DNA of 64,000 nt from Climacium dendroides (taxonomy: Eukaryota; Streptophyta; Bryopsida; Hypnales; Climaciaceae), in contig OX467082.1 of assembly GCA_950106755.1 (NCBI GenBank), positions 12,338,001 through 12,402,000 of the forward strand. The letters are read 5' to 3'. A program made the translations under genes and the position numbers. Shown here piece after piece: positions 13,801 through 21,916 of this stretch (its first letter is position 1; every line of letters starts with the position of its first letter). Under the pieces are notes generated by a model. That model worked only from the letters and a program-made list of their open reading frames with translations, did not search any database and was not told the DNA's origin.

Positions 13801-14514
13801 ATGATAATAGACGTATTGTATGACAAAATATTTTTTTGGCGTAGACTCTGAAATTTGAATAGTGTACGACTTTATTGACACATGGATAGTCAAATACTTG
13901 GGAACTGAATGGAGCTCAGAGACCAAATTTAGGAAGTTTTCCTCTAAATGATATTAGAAGTTCTTTCATACGATGATACCTTCGTCCTTAAAAGTCATTC
14001 AAAGTGGTGTTCTGACCTTATTTTGCTGAGAAAATAGGGGTGCAATCTATATATCTCTGAATATTGCCATGAATAGGTGTTGGCAAATCTGTCTCTGTTG
14101 GCTAATCCATGAACTTGAAGTAGTGTTGAATACCTATAATGAGAGAATGATATTCGATTGCCCATTTCAGTCTTAAAAGTCGGGGTTGATTTTGATCTTA
14201 TTTCGATTCTCTCCAAGCTTGTTTCCATTCGAGGTTTAATAGCTTTAACTGAAAAATGTTATGTGTGTTTCTGTAAGGTACTGGAATTTCTGTAATAATT
14301 TTTTTGGTTTGCAGGTGAGTGGACGGTGATTGATACGGAAACTGATCTAGCAGTTATCAACAGATTCGACCTCCAGCAGGTTGAGTTGTGCGTTGTAAGT
14401 TGGTGCTGTGCATCTTGCACATTCGAACTGTGGTCACAAGAACGACCTGTGTCCAAGGACACCCCCATTGAGATATCTCATGAGTATGAATTCATCAACG
14501 ATTACAAGGCTTAG
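4643..14514 (+). CDS. HGL1: Heteroglycan glucosidase 1-like alpha-glucosidase (GH31)
   Basis: GH31 alpha-glucosidase, closest to Arabidopsis HGL1, which trims cytosolic heteroglycan in starch-to-sucrose metabolism. Exons: 4643-4871 (tentative), 6122-6441, 6835-6903, 7108-7245, 7347-7464, 7735-7817, 7922-8017, 8206-8374, 8722-8864, 9212-9298, 9403-9588, 9731-9898, 10068-10188, 10301-10370, 10772-10859, 10977-11097, 11217-11431, 11541-11649, 12121-12385, 13171-13496, 14315-14514. Phases agree at every junction. Starting at ATG 6220 gives about 997 aa, close to the plant family (~990). With the first exon it is about 1106 aa. In the 997-aa numbering the nucleophile is D338 in IWNDMNEP and the acid/base is D448 in GPDIGGF. 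The C-terminal half carries the family's own module (VPWIGGR, RSVGAGSGGFSRL). One intron (9299-9402) is GC-AG. The catalytic core is intact. Subfamily assignment is strong; the start is uncertain. Confidence 0.92.
4948..5262. repeat. GATTT microsatellite and 170-bp tandem duplication in intron 1
   Basis: A GATTT/GGTTT run lies near 4948-4985. It is followed by two diverged copies of one segment, about 4975-5092 and 5146-5262. Both contain CATTTGCTGTTG, TTTGCGAATGTTTGCTGTTG and GGTTTGGAGTTTT. They sit in the long first intron of the HGL1-like gene if the first exon is right. Confidence 0.7.
9299..9402 (+). other. GC-AG intron in the HGL1-like gene
   Basis: The exon ends AAT and the intron starts GCAAGTGC. 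The acceptor is TTCTTGTAG before GTTTATGG. No GT in this position keeps frame, whereas the GC donor joins the conserved YYHN to VYGNFQ exactly as in the plant family. GCAAGT is the standard form of the minor GC donor class handled by the U2 spliceosome. Confidence 0.8.
9632..9656. repeat. TG dinucleotide microsatellite
   Basis: A run of about 12 TG units lies in the intron after the exon ending 9588. Confidence 0.9.
11805..12010. repeat. Dispersed intronic repeat, copy 1
   Basis: About 200 bp in the HGL1-like intron before exon 12121. It shares ordered blocks with 16730-16915 in the neighbouring gene: TTTTTATCACTA, ATTTCTTATGCAATTTC, GGGAGGTTGTAGAC, AGCGAAGTCATG, CCAAGTG and TTGCTGTTGG. No coding potential or terminal repeats were recognised. 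Confidence 0.7.
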
Positions 14515-15438
14515 GACAGATAATCTCCGAATAAGTTCCATCGTCACCTGAATATGTGACATTAATGAGTAGTGAACTATAATCTAGTATATTTACGGTA
14601 TTTAAGACTTCCCGGCCTCTCCCACTCCTGTTTGTGGATACCTCTGAGGTTGTTGTAGTCGGAATGCAGAGGATCTTTTGCAATAATTAGCTTGGGATTC
14701 ATTAGGATACACAGTATTAGCGGGTATCCATTTCCTCTTCATTGCAATGATGAGTTCATTGCCGAACAAACATTTGTTCATTTTTTGTAATATTACTGCT
14801 GACTGCTTCTCAATTGATGTTAGTTGGTACTTTTACACATTCGTTGTTGATTGTGTCTTGTATCACAACAATCTTCTCGAGTGAAGCTCGAACTGTTGTA
14901 CAGTACTTGTCCTCCAAAGCAGTCTCAGCAATCTCATTAGAGAGAGTTGCACTGCCTCAGAAACATGTTGTAGATATTGCAAGTACTGTACATTTTGAAG
15001 ATTGTTATCTAACTTGATGTGCAATTCCTCAGTGTTTCCATTTCAAGTGGAAGAGATGGAAAAGAGAGTCCTTCCAAAATTGCCATTTTGGTAACAATGT
15101 TAAATAATTGGTTTCAAATTGGTTGAATGCAAATACATTTTAAAGAGAACGTTTTCAGCTGTGAGAACATATTCAGACTGCTGCTCCAAGAATGGAGCCA
15201 ATTCGGGCAACAACATTAGAAGTTTCTACAAGAGCAATAGAATCTTTGAGACCAGATTCTTCATCACCAAATTTGGTAACATGTAATGTCTGAGACTATA
15301 ACAGTGCAACCCCCACGAAGCCTTACAATTTTCTACTTTTTTCAGCAGCTTGCAACCACGGAAAAAGGTAACGAATTGCATTAAGGAAGAGACTTCGAAT
15401 GTTGCGTGGTGGCTCAGTTTCAAGCTTCTGGAGCTTTG
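14515..15438. other. Intergenic region after HGL1-like gene
   Basis: About 0.9 kb between the HGL1-like stop and the first possible exon of the next gene. It presumably holds the 3' UTR and the next promoter. No conserved frame, RNA gene or clear repeat was seen. Confidence 0.6.
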
Positions 15439-15697
15439 ACAATGGGCATTGCATGTAGACTGCGCGGTGGACCGTGCGAGATCATTTCTGCAACTCCTGT
15501 CCAGAGCTCAACCCTCTCTCGACGCTGGAACTGCAAATTAGGGTTTTCTCACAACCCTCAAAATAGGGGAATTCAACTCCAGTTACATGATTGCCGGGAC
15601 CTTCACTCTCGTCTTCGGAAACCCCACCTTCTTTTACCGAGAATTCTCACTCAAACACCCATCTCCGCTTCTTCCAAGCCTTCAATTTCAGCAACAG
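15439..15697 (+). CDS. Candidate transit-peptide exon upstream of DUF962 gene
   Basis: The frame is open from just after a stop at 15382-15384 to 15843. From ATG 15439 it reads Arg- and Ser-rich with few acidic residues (MGIACRLRGG, SSTLSRRWNCKLGF, SASSKPSISAT), like a plastid transit peptide. Donor AACAG|GTAGC at 15697 leaves phase 1. The acceptor GTGTGCAG ending at 16223 starts a phase-matched exon that reads GGLAM into the DUF962 ATG with no stop. Joining gives about 293 aa against about 203 aa from ATG 16235. It could instead be an unrelated small gene or a leader. Targeting is inferred. Confidence 0.4.
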
Positions 15698-16234
15698 GTA
15701 GCAATCTCCTGAAACACCTCAAAGAATTTCATTACTGCTTGTTCCAAAAAGGCGTGATTGATCATCACCGCTTCATCCTTTGCACGAGAATGGCAAACAC
15801 GTTGCTCAATTTCTCGGCATTGCGATCACGCAGTTTTCATGACTAGCTGATTTGGCCATATCGACCATGTTTCTATAGTTGGTGTTGACTTTACCATCCA
15901 AAGCAGAAGTTCTTCCTTCTCGAACATTCGGAAAGAAACTCCAAAGCAATTTTCCCACGTTGTCAATCGCAGACTGACTGAATAGGATTTTATCATTTCC
16001 ACCTCATCGTTGCATGTTTTTCCCCGTCGTGGTTGTGGGTTGCAATTGCTGCTGTGTTTTGGAAGGTGGGACACTAAGTGTTCCTTATCGGTGGAGACTA
16101 GTTTGACTACAGTTCGGACGGAGAGTCTGAGGTTGTGTATACTGATTAGGGTTACAAGTAAGAACGCGAGATCCGGACCCTGGGAGCTGTAATTTCAATT
16201 GGGAGGCTTGGTTTGGTGTGCAGGAGGACTAGCG

Positions 16235-17966
16235 ATGGCGAGCGGCGGGATTTTCGATTTGGAGAAGCAATTCGCGCAGTATGGGGCGTACCATTCCAAC
16301 AAGATCAACATCCTCATTCACGCCGTCTTCGTGTGGCCGATTTTGTTCACTGCCTTTACGCTGCTCGCGTACACAGCGCCTCTAGCGCCGCAGACGCCCT
16401 TCATGGCGACTTTTCCTTACCATGAGTACATGGTGTTGAATTACAGCTTTGTTGCGGCCGCTGTGTACGCGATTTTTTATATCGCCTTGGAGCGCAAGTC
16501 GGGATCGTTGGCCGCTTTCTTGGTACTCTGCTGTTGGGTGGGTGCCAACGCTGTGGCGCAGCATGTGCCCTACTCTTTGGGATGGAAGGTAAGCCTCGTG
16601 TGCAATGTTTTGCGCAATCTAGTGGTAGAGGATAATATTTGCGTATTTCAACATATTTAGGAGTGTGACTTGGGGAAGATTAGCCTAGAGCTTTGGAGAG
16701 ATCATTTTGGGTATAAGAGCCAAAACTGTTGAGATTAAATTTTTATCACTATGTGTGGATTTCTTATGCAATTTCAAAGAGGGAGGTTGTAGACAGTAGA
16801 GGACTCCATTGAAAGATGAGTTGTCATGGACATTTAGCGAAGTCATGATTACTTTGAACTTGCTAATTGAATGCCAACCAAGTGCGTTGGAAGAAATGCA
16901 TTGCTGTTGGAGATGGGATTAGCTTGGGTATCTTCAACCTTACTGAAAGGACTTCGTGTGTGCAGATTGTGGCGGTGTCGCAGATTGTGTGTTGGTCGTT
17001 TCAGTTTATTGGGCATGGTGTCTTCGAGGTTCGTATTTCCTCTTAGCCTTGTAGCCCTACTTCGAGTCTAGTCCTATTTCCAAAGATTGGGGTTAGTCAA
17101 TGTATTTGTAGAGCAAGGTACTGAAGGAGACCAGTGTTGATCTTGAATCAAACCATTTTGTAGTATGATTGTCAATATGTCTGCCTTGTTGCTATTGGGA
17201 TTCACCTGACCGATCCAAGCGTGTTGTGATTTTCAAACAGGGGCGAGCGCCTGCATTGCTAGACAATCTTGTACAAGCATTCTTGATGGCACCTTACTTT
17301 GTGTTGCTTGAGGTCTGTTTTTTGTATTCCTTCCCATATTGCTATTTGTGGCTAAGTTTCCAGTATTTTATCAGTAGTGAAGGAACAGAATTGGGCTAGT
17401 TTGTACCATAGCGGACCTGAGGAGGAAATCCATACTGTAGGGTTTCTTCCCTCTAGCCCTGATGCTTTGCTGAACACCCCTGGTCCCAGCTTTAGGGGTG
17501 CTCCTTGTAGACCCTCATAAATTGCAAACCTTATGAAGCGAGTAGAATTTGTGATAAGCAACTGCCTGCGTTGGGTCTAATAAAATAATTACGAGCATGT
17601 CGTTTTCTAGTTGTTGGTTTTAAAAAAAAATTACATATAAATATACGAAGATAGGATTTAGAGTACCCTCTAGAATGCCGGGTCTGCATGCAGGTCGTCT
17701 ATTCTACTGTTCCGAGAATTATTTGCAGATTTCACGAGCATGAGAACATGTTTCCTTCTCTCGGACTTGGTATTGTACTGCTTTGATGTTGAGAAAAATT
17801 GTACGAATTGTGTCTGATGAGTAGGAACCCGGTCCTCATGCAGGTGTTGGATACGATATTCCACTATGAGCCATACCCAGGCTTCGCTAAAAGTGTGCAA
17901 AACAAGGTGGGTGTGCAAATTACCGAGTTTCGAACCAAGAAGGCGAAGGCAAAGCGAATGGAGTGA
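16235..17966 (+). CDS. MPO1: MPO1/YGL010W-like DUF962 membrane protein
   Basis: DUF962 family protein. The yeast member Mpo1 is an ER Fe(II)-dependent dioxygenase that alpha-oxidises 2-hydroxy fatty acids in phytosphingosine breakdown; the plant role is less clear. Exons: 16235-16588, 16966-17028, 17241-17312, 17844-17966, all phase 0, giving about 203 aa, the usual family size. Family histidines and motifs are present: YHSNKINILIHAVFVWPI near residues 17-34, AQHVPYSLGW near 107-116, QFIGHGVFE near 131-139 and APALLDNLVQAF near 142-153. Hydrophobic segments near residues 24-45, 66-84, 88-106 and 119-133 suggest a multi-pass membrane protein. The tail is Lys-rich. ATG 16235 follows an acceptor-like site, so an upstream exon is possible. 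Confidence 0.88.
16730..16915. repeat. Dispersed intronic repeat, copy 2
   Basis: Lies in intron 1 of the DUF962 gene. It aligns block by block with 11805-12010 in the HGL1-like gene, in the same orientation. As in copy 1, it lies just upstream of a splice acceptor. Confidence 0.7.
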
Positions 17967-18442
17967 CAGAGCATGTTTGTGTCGGTTGCTGCCGTTTATA
18001 TATTGGGACTTCGTTTTTATGCCCCAATAGTTTTAAAGTTGTAGATGCAGCATGTAAAGAAGTAGGGGTGGCATCACCAACGAGTTGTGTACTTTGGGTT
18101 TTGAACAGATTACCGTACAGATGACAGAAATAGTTTTGCGTATCCTTTAGGAAAGGTTTCCAATGCGATGAAGTGAGGAATGTTGGTACAAACTCTCAGG
18201 CTTTCACTCGAAGCTAAAAATAAGCTAGCTGTTGGCTCTGTAGAGCTAAAATAAGTTCGGTTCTGGATAGTTGCTTAAGTTCTCTGGCAGAGTCTAAATC
18301 AGGTAGACTAGGTATTCCGATGTCTTCGATTGAATAAAAAAACTTGCCATTCTGTTCAATACGAATGCTTTGCCACTCTCGGCACTCTTTGCCATCTTTT
18401 TTTCACACAATCCAGGAACATTGTTCTCTAGAGAAGACGTTG

Positions 18443-18817
18443 TAAGGTAGGAGGTCCATAGATCGCCCATTTAAGAGCTGAAGCTGAATTTGGGGGAGGT
18501 GAAGCTTCTTGAAATATTTTTCAGTAAATTTTCCTTGAAAGACAAGTGAAATTGGCATCAAACCCAAGTTGTTTCAGTAAATTTTCCTTGAAAGACAAGT
18601 GAAATTGGCATCAAACCCAAGTTGTTTCTTGGAGCTTTGTGGAATTAGTTATGAAATTTTGAAGTTAAAATGGCATAGGGCTCTGAAATTGCCCACCTCC
18701 TAAAATGTACATTGTTTGTATATTGCTGAAGGCTATGAAAAAGCAACATATACAAATAGTGTACACTTGAAGAGGTGGGTGATTTTACACTTTGTGCTCT
18801 CTTAGAACCTCTTACCT
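18443..18817. mobile_element. MITE, TAAGGTAGGAGG family, copy 1
   Basis: The ends are TAAGGTAGGAGGTCCATA and, reverse complemented, TAGGTAAGAGGTTCTAAGAG. The interior matches the copy at 43696-44023 over most of its length (AAGTGAAATTGGCATC, AACCCAAGTTGTTTC, TACATTGTTTGTA). No frame is present. Confidence 0.7.
18522..18627. repeat. 53-bp exact tandem duplication inside a MITE
   Basis: The segment starting CAGTAAATTTTCCTTGAAAG is present twice with period 53. The related copy at 43696-44023 has it once, so the duplication arose in this copy. The two units look identical over nearly the whole period, indicating a recent event. Confidence 0.85.
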
Positions 18818-19583
18818 AAAATCTATTTGAAACAATGAAGAGAGTAGGACAAATCCAACTCTTGCGCAACACCAAAAGAGCTTCTTTGTGGATTTTGAAG
18901 CTTGGATTTCTATCTTTTGTGTTACTTCTACTTTTAATCTTGTGTTAAGTAAAGTTATTAGTACTACTATTGATCTAAGATTTACTTTATTGATAGATTA
19001 ACAAATAGCTTAGAGTCTCCTTCCTCTTGGATTAACACATTGTCTTTAGAGACTTCATGTTGGATACAAACCCTTTAGTTAAGCTAGACTTTAAGAAAAA
19101 ATTTGGAGTTATTCTTTCTAATATTTTAGCTTTCAAAATAAAAGTCAATACTCTCACTTTTAATATAAATAATAAATAAAAAAACCCATAAGTAGCTTTT
19201 TAATTTGAGTAGTAACATTCAAGCTCCTCATAAAATCACCAAACGTTGCAAAAATCTCTAACTCAAAATCACTAAATTAATTGAAGAAACATTGTACATA
19301 ACAAAATAATTTGGCTCTTGGATTATTAATCAAATAACATTTTGAAGATTTTTATAATAACAATAATATTCCTAGAAAGCTAATGTGTTTTCTTATCTTC
19401 AAAAATAAGTTTTAAAAAATTACGACAAAAACTAAGATTGTCGAAACTTATTTGAAATCCATTTTGTCCTTTGAATGTAGCACTAAGTCAAGATGGTCAA
19501 TATTATCCTTGAGTTGAGGATAAATGTCAGGTGGATCCTTCTACTATCCAAAGTGTAGACCCACCAACAATCTATGAAGGGGG

Positions 19584-19880
19584 TCACGGTTGTCATATCG
19601 GACAGAATCTCACTGTTCACGGACAAAATCGGACCGATTAGGGTTGACCGGCTGCAAACTTCAGAGGCTTATAACTTTTGCAAAAATACTTCAAATCGGG
19701 CAAATGAGATGTTTTAGGCATCTACAGAAACAGTTTCTGTAGATGCCTAAAACATCTCATTTGCCCGATTTGAAGTATTTTTGCAAAAGTTATAAGCCTC
19801 TGAAGTTTGCAGCCGGTCAACCCTAATTGGTCCGATTCTGTCCGTGAATAGTGAAATTCCGTCTGATATAACAACCGTGA
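19584..19880. repeat. Near-perfect 148-bp inverted repeat with 1-nt loop
   Basis: The axis is the A at 19732. Arms 19584-19731 and 19733-19880 pair with seven mismatches, all transitions and all in the outer third; the inner ~95 bp of each arm are perfect. The element-like core CACGGTTG...CAACCGTG is flanked by AAGGGGGT on both sides (19577-19584 and 19880-19887), resembling an 8-bp target duplication. No coding sense. A transcript would make a perfect dsRNA hairpin. Confidence 0.9.
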
Positions 19881-20167
19881 AGGGGGTGCCGGTGTCAATA
19901 GGGATATGCTTCTGTCTATAACATCCATGTAGGAGGACAAAGCATTCCCGGTGTGATCTCCTGACTTCAATAAAGTCAACTTTAGTAATTTGGATGACAT
20001 CCTTCAAGACAATGTTCTCAGGGAAGGGGGAGAAATTCCTCTCAAGCCATCAGTAATAGGGGCAAGGGTTCAACAGCCCAATGATTCATCTCATGTACAC
20101 TCTCTTGACCTATACGACTTTGTCTGAGTCCATAGAATGTCATTTCCAAGATGTCTTTTGTGCTTAC

Positions 20168-20765
20168 TGTCAGGACCCTTGTCACAATCTTGGATGGATA
20201 AATGCATTGACAGATGAAAGAATGGATGATTGTGTCATGACCTTTTGGATGAATGCATTGATGGCTAATCATGAACTAATTCATGATGAAATGTGCACTA
20301 GTGGATAAGCAGAGATTTCCAGGAGATCAAACGGCGGATTTATGCATTGAAGTTAGACAACTCCACTTGAATGATTAGTGCACTGGATAAACACAATTGT
20401 GTTGGAACTTGGAGTTAGATAACTCCAAGTAGAAGAGGAAGATTTGGAAAAGATATGATTGGATAAGATATGATTTGATAGGATATAATTGGAGAAGGTA
20501 ATTAGGACTTTTATCTTAGTGGATGATTCTAGACAGAACCAAAGATAGAAGATAAAGATAGAAAAGTAGTCCTAATCTATCTTAAAAACTGATAGTCTTT
20601 ATTGATAGTCTCCATTATAAGAAAAAGCTTGGAGGTGAAGAGATTGATCTCTCTCTATATTGGTTTGAGCTCTTGTTGTTGTTAATAAATCTATTTGTGT
20701 TTTTATTGCCTTCTATTGCTATTTGAAGTTGCGGATTGTGGGAGGTCCGTAATACTTACCCATCA
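20168..20765. mobile_element. Probable solo LTR with 5-bp target duplication
   Basis: The segment starts TGTCAGGACC and ends CCCATCA (TG...CA), and is flanked by CTTAC on both sides (20163-20167 and 20766-20770). It is 598 bp, has no internal coding domain, and has a TATA-like stretch (CCATTATAAGAAAAAG) near 20611, as an LTR promoter would. No second LTR or retrotransposon proteins are nearby, so it fits an LTR-LTR recombination product. CTTAC also occurs once inside the right end (20755-20759), so the 3' boundary has one alternative. Confidence 0.6.
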
Positions 20766-20770
20766 CTTAC

Positions 20771-21294
20771 AGTCTTTTTTCCGTATTTTGGTTAACTTTG
20801 ACTCAAGGGTAAATCTTAACATGGTGAACCTCTTCCCAGTAGATGAATCATTTCATTCATGCTTGTCACTTATATCCAATGTATTTTATTTGACAGAAGG
20901 GTCTTCCTTGATTATATGGTATTGACGGACACTCTTCTACCTACAATTTGTATAATGTAATATAGTATAGGATTGATTTGTAAATTATCTCAGCTTCAAA
21001 TGACAGCGTCATTTACTGAATGTATTTTGTAATCCTTGTAAATAAAAATGTACATGAATCAATTTTAGTATGCATCAATTTAATTGTATTTTCTTGACAA
21101 TGTTTTTTTGCTTAGCCAAAAATTCCTAGAGGTTTGCACCGCCCAATGTCAATGGAAGCATTTCCTAAGGGGAGCAAGCAATCGATTAGTGGATTATAGT
21201 GCTCCTTTCCATTGTTTGGCTCACTTGATTCTGCATTTAAACAGATAACTCCATTTCTTTGTTGTCTTGCTTTTATCAAATAGAATTGGAGGGA
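20771..21294. other. Spacer between solo LTR and phosphatase relic
   Basis: AT-rich. No supported feature. Confidence 0.5.
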
Positions 21295-21916
21295 CGCAGA
21301 AAGATTGTGCCACAAAATGTCTCACCATTAGTGCCTAAAATACAAGGGAGGTGGCTCAATATTGTCTGTGACATGAACAACATCTTGTGCCAGTACGAGC
21401 ACAAATCATATGCTAAGAAATTTAAATCATTTGGGATCAAACAAAATATTCTTTGCTACATGAATCCGACCATTATAGGAAATAAGTCGGTGTTTGCTAA
21501 ACAAAATCTATGGGAATTTCTTCACGAGGGCTTGCAAATCATGACCAAGGTCCTAGTGTGGTTATCCAGTGCAGAAGGTGGTGGAGTACCTATTCAACAG
21601 GAACAGGGCCCTCTTCAAAGTCCTCAATCAAAAGCACTACATGAAGATTGAGATCTCGCGGAGGATATTCCTTCACAACAAGTCTAAGCCGATCTTTTTG
21701 AAGGTCTTGTTGGAGCGTGTCTTTGCAATGGTGGATGGGGGCGAGTCCTTCACCACAAATAACACCCTTCTCATCAATGATTCTCCCAAGAAGAGTGTCT
21801 GCAATGAAAAGGGGAATGCCATATTCCTCTGCTCTTGGTGCCATTCGCAATGGTTTGACAACTTCCTCATAGGAGACCTTTTGCCATGGCTCTTGCGTCT
21901 GGACTTGGAGTGGTAG
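21295..21916 (+). pseudogene. NLI/FCP1-like (NIF) phosphatase relic, frameshifted
   Basis: Two overlapping frames together spell a HAD-fold NIF/FCP1 domain. The first (to about 21574) has the motif-I region LNIVCDMNNILCQY, ENLWEFLHE-like text (QNLWEFLHE) and the motif-II-like VLVWLSSA. The second (from about 21575) continues KVVEYLFNRNRALFKVL, then motif III-like TLLINDSPKKSVCNEKGNAI, and ends LLPWLLRLDLEW-stop. One extra base near 21574 separates them. Motif I has D-M-N where active enzymes have DxDx(T/V), so the second Asp is missing. The expected N-terminal part is not visible. A very short intron cannot be fully excluded, but a one-base shift is simpler. Confidence 0.65.

Larger units (their letters stand above)
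17967..20167. other. Repeat-rich spacer
   Basis: No supported gene. It contains a MITE (18443-18817), a probable right-half fragment of the 0.9-kb TIR family around 19320-19490 (it shares the AATATT and CTAATGTGTTTT blocks), and the long palindrome at 19584-19880. The rest is AT-rich. Confidence 0.6.
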
